From Dolomedes plantarius (Eukaryota > Arthropoda > Arachnida > Araneae > Dolomedidae), in contig OU015501.1 of NCBI GenBank assembly GCA_907164885.2, forward strand, positions 63,980,693-64,044,692: 64,000 nt of DNA, in the 5' to 3' direction. The notes below the pieces were generated by a model. It saw only the letters and a program-made list of their open reading frames with translations, was not told the origin of the DNA and did no database searches. Made by a program: the position numbers and the translations under genes. Below are positions 1 to 10,436 of the stretch, piece by piece. The first letter of the stretch is position 1. Each line of letters starts with the position of its first letter.

Positions 1-156
1 TACGAGGATCTTCTTTTATTTAGTAACACAATATATGTTTGAAGAGTTTAAGGTGAAAAGTATGTCTAACGTTTCATTCAATTTAGGTTACAAAATATAA
101 AAAATGGGAAAAGGAAATTTTTTTTTACTCTTTATTGAAAAAATAGTATTTGTATA
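1..156. other. AT-rich edge sequence
   Basis: Non-coding AT-rich sequence at the window edge. The last two bases (TA, 155-156) look like the target-site duplication of the element that follows. Confidence 0.5.
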
Positions 157-1814
157 CAGGGTTCCCATCTATATCCGTTACACTCCCCCTTAACTTCTGA
201 ACGGGGACAGTTTAGGCCATAAAGTTGGTCTCTAGGTATAGTAAAAAGGCAATGCGCTACTCGATGAGACAACTTTCAACGCCATCTATCGGCAAATTTT
301 GGAATTAGCGTTTTTATCTAAAAAACTGTACGAGATACGGGAAAAAATCAATCACAAAGTTGTTCAGCATCATCGATTTAGTAAGAAAAGATACCTTGCG
401 CGCATTAATACTCAAAACAGAATGTAAAAAATGAACATTTGTTTGGTCGTGATTTTCAACACTATGGTGTCGTCAAACGCGAGAGAAGCTCGAAAAGACC
501 AGAGGATCCACTCCAAAGATACAAATGTGTATAGTAGCTAATGGAGACTATTTTCAGCAACATAAATAAATGATCCTGAAGATAGGAAATGTCTCAATTT
601 CTTTCTTCCACTCCTTACGACATAACAGTTTTCGAAATCGTGACCAAACAAAAGTACACTTTTTGCATTCTGTTTTGAGTATTAATGTTAAGGTATCTTT
701 TTATTAGCGTACATGTAAAACATGTACGTCAACGATTCTTATAATTCTTCTATTATATATATTTAAATAGCTGAGTAAAAACTGTGCTGTAAAAGCTATG
801 TTTGTTAAAAAAGGTATACGTTAAAACCATTAAAGATGCTCAAAATAATGTATAGACGAAAAGCCTTTTAACAATAACATAAAAGTATTTATTCATTTGA
901 AAAATTAGTTAAAATTAGTTAAAAACAGCAATGTCAATATCTTCATTTTTCACTAGTAACACTTAGTAATGTACGCTGGGTTTTCACATTGAATCAATTT
1001 CTTAAAAAAAAACAGTCTATTTCCCATACTGTGATGGACTATCAAAAAGGATTTAAATGTCGAAGTAATACAAAAATATATTACTCTCAGCAGGCTTGAT
1101 ACAACATCTTGTTATCTTATCAGATAAGACACAAACTTCTTGATAAACGCATTGATGACAGAGCAGCTTGATACTTGTTAATCGATCCTTGATAATACTC
1201 GATCATTGCTACTACATCCTTGATACTAGGTCCTTGATACTACCTGATAATACCCACTATCTCACCGATACTCATTTCATCATTTCCTGAGAGTGTCCAT
1301 GGCTTATATACACGTGTCAAAAGCTGATATTCAAATATCGGGTTGTAACTTCGACGAAATACGCCATCTACTAGAGACTTTTATGTTTAATTATATGACG
1401 TACGGCAGTTTTCCAAATATGACGTAATCAAAAGAAACTTGCATCAGAGATTCGGCTTGGTTATGAATTGAATTGCTTTAATTTGAACCGGCTTAAAAAG
1501 GAAATGCAAAATATGACGTCAAACTTCGGAAAGGCAAGTAATTAATGGACCTTTAAAGTAATTCTTAGTTCATACTGCTAACACTTTTCTTACTAAATCG
1601 ATGATGTTGAACAACTTTGTAATTGACTTTTTTCCCGTATCTCGTACGGTTGAGACAAAAACGCTAATTCCAAAATTTGCCGATAAATGGCGAAGTTAGT
1701 TATCTCATCGAGTAGCGCATAGCAATTTTACTATACCTAGACACCAGTTTTATGGTCTAAGTTGTCACCGTTTAGAAGTTAAGGGGGGTGTAATGGATAT
1801 AGGTGGGAATCCCG
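157..1814. mobile_element. Non-autonomous DNA transposon with ~230-bp terminal inverted repeats
   Basis: The left arm (157-390) and right arm (1584-1814) are inverted copies over more than 200 bp with scattered mismatches. The outer ends read CAGGGTTCCCA and TGGGAATCCCG, each flanked by TA (155-156 and 1815-1816), so a TA target duplication is likely. The interior has no transposase-like reading frame, so mobility would need a transposase supplied in trans. The TA target suggests the Tc1/mariner group, but no protein confirms this. A second inverted repeat sits inside (386-458 against 635-705), and the centre carries a cluster of TTGATA words (1096-1250). Confidence 0.8.
386..705. repeat. Internal inverted repeat nested in the 157-1814 element
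   Basis: Bases 386-458 and 635-705 are near-identical inverted copies with a spacer of about 175 bp. Both contain the word TACTCAAAACAGAATG or its complement. The left inner arm follows directly on the left outer arm, so this could be a nested foldback insertion or a subterminal duplication. Confidence 0.7.
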
Positions 1815-2790
1815 TATTTTTACTACGCAAAAGATAAAAAAATAAAATTTTTGTAAAACTATATGAATTAGATTCATCAGGGTATGTAAGGGGATCAATT
1901 GAAAGTAACCTTTCCTTACAACACTGGATTAATTCCTCTGGTATAAGTCTCACATCAAGATTTGTAAACCCGGGGTCAAATTCTGGCTTATACATGCGAT
2001 TATTAATGTGGCACCCGATAATTGGTAAACAAATGATAAATAACCATAGTAAAAGAATAATTAGCATTATTCAGAAAAAAATAAATAATTTTTTTGTTGA
2101 CAAATAAAAATAAAAATATATGCATGCCACCTATAATTTTCTGCAATTGTTTTATAAATGAAAAGGGACAATATGTGTGGTAAAACATTGAAAACAGCCC
2201 TATCTCACTTTTCAAGAATACTTCAGTTGGCAAAATACCGGCTTAGAGTGTTAGAAGTACGGTCCATACAAACGTTGTTATAAGTTATTGTAAAATGACC
2301 AAATTTCCAAATGAATTTGAAAACTATTTTGATTATCTTACAAATAATATTTTTAAAAATATTTTGAGGTGTATTCGTAGCATGGTCCAAGCAAAGTCGA
2401 TAGAAACAGCTGTAAAATAACTAAATTCGTTAATAAGATTTATATAATTTAAATGTTCTCAAACTTTTTGGAAATTTTTAGGTATTCTGATGGGGCTTTT
2501 TTTCCGAATTATTTGACATTTCACCGAGCACACTAGATAGCTCAGATACAACAGAGGTAATTTCTAACACATATTCCAGTTGCCAAACAGCCTCACCAGG
2601 AACTTCGTATGGTCTTTCTGTGTGGTTAAGAACTTTATTGGAATGTGGTTTGAATTAATTTCTTGTCTCTAAAACAACCAGTGCAGAAATTCCTCAAATG
2701 AGAGATATAATGTTTCTTTTTTTGACTCTGGATCATTTCTTAAGGCAGCGACTGACTTGTAGCAAAATGTTGTAATGTGTTATTGTTGTT
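1815..2790. other. AT-rich stretch, no gene recognised
   Basis: No domain-like reading frame or repeat was recognised. Short open frames here have the low-complexity, aromatic-rich composition expected of translated AT-rich DNA. Confidence 0.5.
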
Positions 2791-2794
2791 GTTG

Positions 2795-3090
2795 TTGTTT
2801 CTAATGCCCCCCTGGCCGGAAACATTCCAGATCAGGTGCATACAGGCTAGCGGGCTGAGAGTGGGACTCCAGTTTATAATGGCACCACAAGGGTCAGAGT
2901 CCGATTTAGCCAGGTGCCCTCTCATCTGGGGGGGGGGGGGGTTCGCACCCTCTCCCACCATCTCTGACATCATAGAGGGTTTTTTTGTCTACGGATTTAA
3001 CTTGCCCATATCCGGCCTAGTCACGGAGGTATTGAATGGCGCATGTAGGGATTCCAGCCAAGCTCCCTTAACGGTGTTGTATTGTAATGT
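2795..3090 (-). repeat. tRNA-derived-type SINE, family A, minus orientation
   Basis: Read on the minus strand this matches the body of the element at 3958-4310: the 'gatatgggc...gttaaat' block, 'atgatgtcag', 'ggcacct...', 'cccttgtggtgc' and 'ctggtctggaa'-like words occur in the same order. It ends in a (CAA)n tail, seen as (GTT)n at 2780-2799. A run of 13 G at 2929-2941 interrupts the body. The tRNA-like head is not clear in this copy. Confidence 0.75.
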
Positions 3091-3957
3091 AGAACGAGCC
3101 GAACCGCTGAAGCCGAACAATCGTGCTATACTGGTCTGTGTCTTTTAAAGTAGGATTACGTTCCTCCATAATGGTCCTTCGGAAAGGAAAATTTCAGAGG
3201 CTAAAACCATCCGTCTGTACCTCACGAGTTATAATTTTGGCAGCGCACCAAACCGAATCTGTATAGCTTGGACAAGCAGTAAACAGTTAAACAGAAAAGT
3301 ACCAAAATGCGTCAAAATTTTGACATACATATATGTATATATATACATACGTACATGTATATAGCTACATATATACATAACACATACATACACATGTACA
3401 TACAGAAGAGGTAAGCAACGATAAGTAATCCTTCGTTAATAACCCGCGGCAGTTTCGTTAGAAGAGACTACCTGAATTTTTTTCTCCTTGAATCCCTTTG
3501 ATCGTTACATCGCAAGTCAGTGCAGGTCATACTGAAGTGACTGAAGGGGAGCAGAGTTTGACCTGAGCATTCAAAACGAACATTCGTGAAGAAACATGGA
3601 TAGATTTGTAATGTAATGCTCGTGGCATATATACTGTTAGTATAGAACCGTTTGATGTTTAAACAAAACGGTAAAATCTTTAGAGTTTTGTATTGACTGT
3701 TTTGCAAGAGAATTGAGCATTTTTAAAAGTTCACGAAACATTTATTTGAAATAAAAATTTTAAGCAACAGTAGGATTATTATGCCTTACAATTAATAATA
3801 CCTCAACGTATTTTAATACATTAACTTCTAACAAGAGGATTCAAATTTTATTTACTCTCTCCTATGAAAGCATTCAAGTGATCCTGTGAATTCAACGTGT
3901 AATAAATATTTTTTGACATATTTGAATATATCTGAATAAATGTATAACTTATTAAAC
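3091..3957. other. AT-rich stretch with an imperfect ACAT/ATGT microsatellite
   Basis: An imperfect ACATAT/ATGTAT tract occupies about 3322-3402. Nothing else was recognised. Confidence 0.5.
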
Positions 3958-4310
3958 ATGGACCCCGAGGTAGCCTATCGATAACGTAAAGGCTTTCGGG
4001 ACTGAGTGCGCTCGGATCGAATCATGACAAGCGCCGTTAAATACCTTCGTGTCTAGGCCTGATATGGGCACGTTAAATTCATAGACCGGAAAGTCCTTTT
4101 ATGATGTCAGTGGATGGGGAGGGTAGACCCCCCAGATGTTGCCCCTGAAGTTGGTCGGTCAAAATTGGGGTGGCACCTAACCAAGTACGACTCCAACCCT
4201 TGTGGTGCTATTATTTACCGGGACCACACTACTGAGGACGAAGCCTATATGGACCTGGTCTGGAACTTCAGGGGGAACGATCAGGGGGCATTAGGAACAT
4301 CAGCATAAAA
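3958..4310 (+). repeat. tRNA-derived SINE, family A (full-length copy with head)
   Basis: The 5' part resembles a tRNA gene with pol III boxes: a degenerate A box TAGCCTATCGA (3971-3981) and B box GGATCGAATC (4013-4022). The body follows and is shared with 2795-3090 (minus), 45548-45690 and the 3' half of 35102-35470. Its reading frame carries no recognisable domain, so I treat it as non-coding. SINEs of this type are moved by LINE reverse transcriptase. Confidence 0.8.
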
Positions 4311-5817
4311 CATGTACAGTTAAACATTTGTTTTAAAGTCTAAGATAGGGCTAACAGAGGCAACTGAATTTCTTTTTGAGAACAAAAATTCTTTGGAAAT
4401 GCGATTTTTATCAAACTTACAAATTTTTCCTTTTCTCCTTTAGCTTCAACTCAAAGAAATCGTATCTTCTACTGCTTCTTCACGAACCTTCATTGAGGGA
4501 GAAGTATCTGCATACATAAAGGTACAATTTTCTATAACTGCATATCGAACTATAATCCTTTATATGGGAAAGTACTACCATGATTTTATTTGTTTAATGA
4601 AAAAAATACTTTTTTTTTCTCATGGGAGAAAAATTACGCCTTTTACTCCTTTATTTATTTATTTTTTTTTTTATTTCCACTGAAGCAAGCCTGTGGATAC
4701 GTATCCTTCAACGGGATACACATACAAGTACAAGACAAAATGAGTACATAGAAAACAAATACACATAACATGTAAAAGCTGAAATATCAATCAAAACAGA
4801 TATAAAATATTGAGATCACAATAGAAAATCTACAGGGAAGTTAAGAAATCCCTCTCCTTTCAATAGCGATCACATCAAGTCCCATCAGAAATCGTTGGAC
4901 AAAAAGTCACGTGTGTTGCATCCACTGAAACCCCATTCGAACATAAAATGCAAATAGGGGAGTGCTAATTTCTTTTACTCCGTTATTAAAACATGCATCT
5001 GTTCTCGGCTGTGATGACTGATCATCAACCGTAAGTCTTTCGAAGATAATACATTTTTGTTTAATTTGTATTGGAAAAGAGCATAAATACTTTTAAACAT
5101 CAATACCTACATAAACGATAACAACTCTTCAAAGCAGTAATAAAGTATTTAATAAGTGACCAATATAATTTGAATTTTAGGTGATCATGTAAAAACATGT
5201 TGACTGGTATAAACAGAAAGCAGTTTTATTTAACAAACAATGCTACTTAAAAACATAGCTAAGCAAGTAATGCAGTTGCTGACCTTAATTTAGCAATACA
5301 TTTACACCATTTTCTATTCTTTACTGTCTTCAAATCTTTAAAAAGCAACACTATTATTTTCTAACTTTTAATGGTTGTAACACTAGTTTCTGGGAATGAA
5401 TCTTCGAACAAAGGTATTGGTTTAGTTTATCAAAGCAAAAAATAGTGTCAAAGTCTATCTATCAAAACGTTAAAATGAATTGGTAATAAGATTACCATTA
5501 AATGTCATTCATAAGAATATATATTTTTTTTGCTGAATTTTATAATTTTACGTTAAAGAAAAAAAATTGTATTATTATTTTTTTTAATTACTGAGTGAGG
5601 GAAAAAGATGCTTAGTAACAATTTTTCTTTTTGTTGAATTATATATCAAAATACTTAAAAAATGTTCAAATAAAAAAAAATAATAAAATAACTGAGTATT
5701 AACGAACATCTACTGAAGAAGATTTATTGCAGAGCTTTGACATGGAAAGATCTCCACAAATCAATTAATGATTATTTTACAAAAATTAAATCAAAGGTAA
5801 CTTTTGATGGAACTGTG
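4311..5817. other. AT-rich stretch; possible minus-strand retroelement tail
   Basis: A T-rich run at 4651-4677 is followed by less AT-rich sequence to about 4960, which could be the 3' end and poly(A) of a minus-strand non-LTR element. No reverse transcriptase is visible. The remainder is featureless. Confidence 0.35.
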
Positions 5818-5818
5818 T

Positions 5819-5846
<28 letters not shown>
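5818..5846. repeat. (TA)n microsatellite
   Basis: An uninterrupted TA run directly abuts the 5' end of the Helitron at 5847. Confidence 0.9.
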
Positions 5847-5849
<3 letters not shown>

Positions 5850-6976
5850 TATATATATATTTCTTCTGTCCGTGTGTATGTATCTGAACTCCTCCTAAAC
5901 GACTGGACTGATTTTTATGAAATTTTGTGTGTGCAATTTAGTTAATTCGAGAATGGTTTAGATTCACAATTTGATCCGATAGAATATGTTTTTATATTTT
6001 TAATTAATTAATAAAAAACCAACAATTTATAAGGGGATGCGTCCGATAACTGGAAGCTGTTACAGTTTGTGAAATCACCCCTCTAGATAATGGCGTCCAC
6101 GTTAGGTTTAGTTAGCAAACAGCAAGCGAAAAAATAAAAATAAATAAAATCAAAAAGTTTCAAGTCATATATTAAACCAGAATAATAAATGAAAATAATA
6201 ATCTTTCAAGTCAGATTTTATACTCAAAAATGGATCAGATCTAACGGCATATTGATACTCTCGACACGCGATGGAAAAATCGAATCAACCACGCTAAATG
6301 ACACGAGATCTTTTTTAATCGCTACTGCAATCCCCCTCGCCTATATATTTGTGTCTATTGAAGAGCTAAGACTAAGCTTCTATCTTGCTAACTTATTTCT
6401 GACTAAAAACTCCTCTGACATGTATAATCACCAGCCCACAACAACTTTCCAATAGCGAATGTTTCACTTTACCCACTAGAACACCGTGTCATCGTGGCGC
6501 ATTCGAAAGGTCGCCAATTTGGAAAGTGCCATGCTCTCGACCCGGGTTCGAATCCAGAGTTATGTAAATTTTGCTAGACCTGTTATTTCAGCTTTTTTTA
6601 AAGGCTTTTTTATTTCAGCTTTTATTTTTTATTTTTTAAATTATTTAATTATTATTTTATTTTCTTTTATTATTTTTTTATTTTAATTTTTTTAAATTAT
6701 TATTTTTATTTTTTTATATTTTTTTCAGCTTTTTTATGATGAAATACCGAATATAGCTGAAATCTGAGGAGTTTATTATACATTTATGCATTTTTAATTG
6801 GGTTTTCATATTATTAATATGTATAAAATTTCGTATGCTTTTTTTCTATGTTATTTATACTGCGTTAATTTTTAAATTGATTTTGATTAACAAACATTCT
6901 TAAAATCCGGGCATCGCCGGGTACTTCAGCTAGAATTACAACGTTTGAACAGGACAACGTCTGTCGGGTCCGCTAG
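5847..6976 (+). mobile_element. Non-autonomous Helitron with two consecutive 3' termini
   Basis: The 5' end is TC directly after an A (5846), followed by a 'ctgtccgtgtgtatgtatctgaac' region of the kind common in arthropod Helitrons. A classic 3' end occurs at 6907-6933: GC-rich hairpin CCGGG-catcg-CCGGG, about nine bases, then CTAG. Forty-three bases on is a second end: GACA/TGTC stem (6953-6965), then CTAG at 6973-6976, followed by T. The A|T insertion rule fits the outer end (T at 6977) and not the inner one (A at 6934). No Rep/helicase is encoded. A tRNA-like segment lies inside (about 6480-6560). Confidence 0.8.
6480..6560 (+). repeat. tRNA-like segment inside the Helitron
   Basis: An A-box-like TGGCGCATTCG (6495-6505) and a strong B box GGGTTCGAATCC (6544-6555) have tRNA-like spacing. 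The flanks do not form a convincing acceptor or T stem, so it is probably a captured tRNA pseudogene or SINE head rather than a working tRNA. Confidence 0.5.
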
Positions 6977-7060
6977 TATATATATATAAACACAACGGGA
7001 CAAAAACAAACAAATAGCATTCGTGTCCATGAGCTGAAGCAGCCATTAACCACAAAGCAC

Positions 7061-7148
<88 letters not shown>
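6977..7148. repeat. TA tracts around a 75-bp unique island
   Basis: A short TA run (6977-6987) is followed by about 75 bp of unrecognised sequence. A near-perfect (TA)n run then covers 7063-7148 and abuts the left LTR. Confidence 0.85.
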
Positions 7149-7152
<4 letters not shown>

Positions 7153-7399
7153 GGGTTTTGGGGGGAATAATCACAAACAGTGTAACATATGTAACATTTA
7201 TTTAAAGAGGGATATTATTTACAGGGTTAACTAACGTCTAAAAGGGGGAAAAACAAGCAACGCGGCACACACACGTGCACGCTCGTCGGAATCAAAACAT
7301 CTTCTATCTCTTCTGTTCTTCGCGGCGCCCGCTAGGTGGCGCTCGCCGGGGTTACAGGGGCGCACTCCATATGAGAGTGGCATGCATGGGGCTGTATGG
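7149..7399 (-). repeat. 3' LTR, truncated at its inner end
   Basis: It matches 9487-9737 from the TGTGGG end. The match stops at 'ctgtatgg', after which the sequence becomes coding for the upstream protein. The terminal 'atggatcccaca' is absent. Confidence 0.88.
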
Positions 7400-9014
7400 G
7401 TTTATAATTGGACACGAGGTATTGAATGGTATTTCTCTGTTGTTTAGTAGCACTAGGGCCTATGTCAGGGCTAGAATCATCTATTACCAATATATTACTA
7501 ATAAGAGTAACGTCTTCGTCTATAGCGTCAAAATCTAAAGGTTTATGAATCGAAAGTCCGTCTTTAGTGATAGTGAATTCAGCCTGTGCAAGTACATTCA
7601 TACCAATTATCAAATCTACTGGCATAGTATTATCGTCAACAACACAAATATCAGCGGTAAACAATTGACCATCAATAACGATTTGGGATTTGAAAGAACC
7701 AAGCGGCTTAATTTTTCCGTTGCCAAAAGCCGTAAGCAATGTACTAGAGTTATTAAGAACAGGGGATCCAATTTTAGTATACGCTCGCTTTAACATAATC
7801 GTAGCCATCGAACCTGTGTCGATTAACGCGTTGAAAGAGACATGGTTGAGTGTAACATCCTTGTACATTAAATTGGAAGTAGTTGAATTCAGCGTATTAA
7901 CATTAGTTTCTCTCTGTGTGTGTAAATCAGTTGATTTTGAACAATTTGCGGCGATGTGGCCAAAATTTCCACAAGAAATACATTTTGGACCGCGATGTTT
8001 GTCGGGACAAAATTTAGATAAATGGTTAAAAGTAAAACAATTATAGCACATTTGTTTACTTTGAGCATGAGGACGAAATGCTTCTGGTTTCATCTCACGT
8101 CTTGGGTTTGAAATTTTATGATACACGTCATCACGTTTACGAGGTATGTAGATAGAACTGAAATGGTCAGTTGAGGATTTGCATCTATTTCTGTCAAAAA
8201 TCTTTTCATAAATTTTGAGTTTCTGTTTGAATTCCGTAAAGTTAGTACAACCATACAAAATTAATTTATTACACGGAGCGTCTGGAATATTATTTATGTA
8301 ATACTCAATTATACTAGCGTCGTCCACGGCAAAGTCAAGGGCTTGCGAAGCTAACTCGCGAAGAGCAATTAAATATTCTGTAAGAGATTCATTTGGTTTT
8401 AACTTTCGATTTCGCAACTGTCGATGTAACTCAGCTCTCGTAATTTTCGAGCCAAACTCCTCAATTAAAGCTTCTTTTAAAGAACTGAAAGTGTTTAGAT
8501 TACGTTGGCTCTGAATAAATAATTTAGCGGATCCAGAAAGATTAGTTTTGACAAAAATCACTTTATGTTGATCTGTTAATTCTGGTAAACGAGATAAATT
8601 ATCCTCTACGTCGCGCAAAAAGCTTTGAATAGTATACGCATTGTTACCAGTAAATTTTCGCATAGAACAGGAAACATCTCTCAAAACAAGCCATAAATTA
8701 GAATAAGGAACGGGAGTGTCAATTTCGGATTGTTGTTGTTTTGGCGAAAAGTAATTCGTATAAGCGTTTTCGACTGTGGCGAGAACATCAGCCGTCTCTG
8801 ATTGTTGTGTCTGCGCGAAAGAACTTGGCGCTAATTCGTCAGTCTCATCAAAGTCAGAACTCGGTTGAAAGGAAGTTAAATTCGAAAGTACGTCAAAAAT
8901 GGAATCACGTAGTTTGTCTTTAGAACCGTCGGAATCAATATGCAAAATATTAGCAACACAGATAAAATCATTTAATGAATATGTTTTAAGGATGGATTTC
9001 TTTCGGGAATTCAA
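7332..9014 (-). CDS. Gag-protease polyprotein of an LTR retrotransposon (560 aa)
   Basis: This single open frame encodes the structural Gag protein, which would form the cytoplasmic particle and bind RNA, fused to an aspartic protease. Residues 110-275 form the Gag/capsid-like helical region. Two CCHC zinc knuckles follow (C323/C326/H331/C336 and C345/C348/H353/C358), fitting nucleocapsid RNA binding. The protease has the active-site DTGS at 399-402 and a downstream hydrophobic-Gly motif LIIG at 468-471, so it looks complete. The first 60 residues are charged and of unknown role. The start is the first Met of the frame. A normal element would continue into reverse transcriptase; here the last ~22 residues are encoded by LTR sequence past a deletion junction near 7399/7400. 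The Ty3/gypsy assignment rests on domain order and lacks RT support. Confidence 0.88.
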   Translation of the reverse strand: MNSRKKSILKTYSLNDFICVANILHIDSDGSKDKLRDSIFDVLSNLTSFQPSSDFDETDELAPSSFAQTQQSETADVLATVENAYTNYFSPKQQQSEIDTPVPYSNLWLVLRDVSCSMRKFTGNNAYTIQSFLRDVEDNLSRLPELTDQHKVIFVKTNLSGSAKLFIQSQRNLNTFSSLKEALIEEFGSKITRAELHRQLRNRKLKPNESLTEYLIALRELASQALDFAVDDASIIEYYINNIPDAPCNKLILYGCTNFTEFKQKLKIYEKIFDRNRCKSSTDHFSSIYIPRKRDDVYHKISNPRREMKPEAFRPHAQSKQMCYNCFTFNHLSKFCPDKHRGPKCISCGNFGHIAANCSKSTDLHTQRETNVNTLNSTTSNLMYKDVTLNHVSFNALIDTGSMATIMLKRAYTKIGSPVLNNSSTLLTAFGNGKIKPLGSFKSQIVIDGQLFTADICVVDDNTMPVDLIIGMNVLAQAEFTITKDGLSIHKPLDFDAIDEDVTLISNILVIDDSSPDIGPSATKQQRNTIQYLVSNYKPIQPHACHSHMECAPVTPASAT

Positions 9015-9486
9015 ATCAAAAGTAACAGGGAAATTCCGAAAACTGCGTAATTAAGATCGGGATGAACGATCATATGTATCATCAAAACAAATCGAAAACA
9101 ATAATTTAACACTTTTAGTTGGTGCACAGCTGAGTGCTTGTGCGATTGGCACAATATCGTTTAGTGAAACTGAACACATATCGACACTCACAAAAAAATG
9201 GTACTCACTGAATGCAGACTTCTAAACAGAATAATCCAATAATTTGTACATCTCAAATCAGTCCTCGGTACGTCAGGAAAAATTGATAAGTCCGTCAAGT
9301 CGAAAATTCAGTCCGTGTCACGTCAGAAAGATGAAAAACTTAAGTCCCTCGAATTATACGTCTCAGGAAAAATCGGTAAATATCAGCTGTAACGTCTTTG
9401 AAAGTATCACGTCAAATGGAGAGTTGATACGGCAGGCATGGGTGATCTAGGGGATTAAAGGGTTAAAAGGAGGCCAGAGCCCCATC
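9015..9486 (-). other. Leader between 5' LTR and gag
   Basis: This non-coding internal region of the LTR element holds the 5' leader. 'TCAGTCC', 'TAAGTCC' and 'ACGTCAGGAAA' words recur at 9261-9370, suggesting short degenerate repeats. No convincing primer-binding site could be assigned. Confidence 0.6.
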
Positions 9487-9746
9487 TGTGGGGTTTTGGG
9501 GGAATAATCACAAATAGTGTTAACATATGTAACATTTATTTAAAGAGGGATATTATTTACAGGGTTAACTAACGTCTAAAAGGGGGGAAAAGCAAGCAAC
9601 GCGGCACACACACGTGCACGCTCGTCGGAAGCAAAACACCTTCTATCTCTTCTGTTCTTCGCGGCGCCCGCTAGGTGGCGCCCGCCGGGGTTACAGGGGC
9701 GCACTCCATATGAGAGTGGCATGCATGGGGCTGTATGGATGGATCC

Positions 9747-9750
<4 letters not shown>
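9487..9750 (-). repeat. 5' LTR, complete (264 bp)
   Basis: It begins TGTGGGG and ends CCCACA, giving 6-bp inverted ends of the TG...CA type. A GC-rich block lies at about 9660-9710 and an AATAAA on the minus strand near 9536-9541. It abuts (TA)n at 9751. Confidence 0.9.
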
Positions 9751-9823
<73 letters not shown>

Positions 9824-9824
9824 G

Positions 9825-9919
<95 letters not shown>
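9751..9919. repeat. (TA)n microsatellite, ~170 bp with ATGTAT and ATCTAT interruptions
   Basis: This is a pure TA tract with three ATG interruptions (9810-9840) and one ATC interruption near 9883. Tyr-Ile repeat frames across it are translation artefacts. Confidence 0.95.
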
Positions 9920-9921
<2 letters not shown>

Positions 9922-10114
9922 ATTGATGAGAATGAAATCATAAAAAGTTATTGACGGTAAAGCGTTCCCTGTTTTACAAATGCAGGACAATTTTTATTAT
10001 CAAACGCCTTTAAATCAACAGAGCGTAGAGTTATGTTTTTGTTTTATGTTGTGCATGCGCTACAAAACCCTTTAATCTTTATAATTTATCATATTTGAAA
10101 TTTATTTCTTCTTG

Positions 10115-10370
10115 ATATTCGCTCACTCCTTTCAACAACGTCATAGATCAAAAACGCGATTTTTCAGGAGAGTGATTTTAAAGTTTAAAAGTAGATACAA
10201 ATGTATTAAAAATCAATATTAATTCTTCTCTCTAGCGGCTAAATATTGAGCGGTGATATATGACGATATTACAGGAATATACTACTCTTTCAGGGCATTA
10301 TAAAAACAGGCATAGCTAAAAATCCCCGATTTTTGAGATATGACGTTGTTGAAAGGATGTGAGCGATATG
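10115..10370 (-). mobile_element. MITE family 1, copy A (inverted relative to B and C)
   Basis: The ends read 'cgctcactcctttcaacaa' and its complement, giving ~40-bp terminal inverted repeats. The 170-bp interior matches copies at 21983-22238 and 33402-33656 when reversed. Flanking ttcttcttg/ttcttcatg could be a 9-bp target duplication with one mismatch. No coding capacity. Confidence 0.82.
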
Positions 10371-10436
10371 TTCTTCATGTATTCTATGAAATGTAAAAAA
10401 GCCTTTTACCAGGTAAAATTTTTCTGTGTAAAATTA

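Larger units (their letters stand above)
7149..9750 (-). mobile_element. Internally deleted LTR retrotransposon (Ty3/gypsy-like), gag-protease retained
   Basis: A 264-bp LTR at 9487-9750 begins TGTGGG and ends CCCACA. A second copy covers 7149 to about 7399. By eye they differ by five substitutions and three single-base indels. Transcription runs on the minus strand: 5' LTR (right), leader (9015-9486), gag-protease ORF, 3' LTR (left). The 3' LTR lacks the last ~14 bp of its inner end and joins directly to the protease region, so RT, RNase H, integrase and the polypurine tract are missing. Each LTR contains AATAAA on the coding strand. A possible primer-binding site (TGGGGCTCTGG, just inside the 5' LTR) is unconfirmed. 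The TA tracts on both sides hide any target duplication. Confidence 0.88.

Noticed and set aside
2740..3148. Open frames of 77 and 123 codons on opposite strands
   Set aside because: Both lie in a SINE copy whose homologues do not keep the frame.
4651..4960. LINE 3' end in minus orientation
   Set aside because: Only a T-run and a compositional change support it. There is no reverse transcriptase remnant, so I left it as a note on the stretch.
9576..9990. Several overlapping open frames encoding Tyr-Ile repeats
   Set aside because: They are translations of the (TA)n microsatellite and LTR sequence, not proteins. The same holds for frames at 12741-12938 and 57344-57649.
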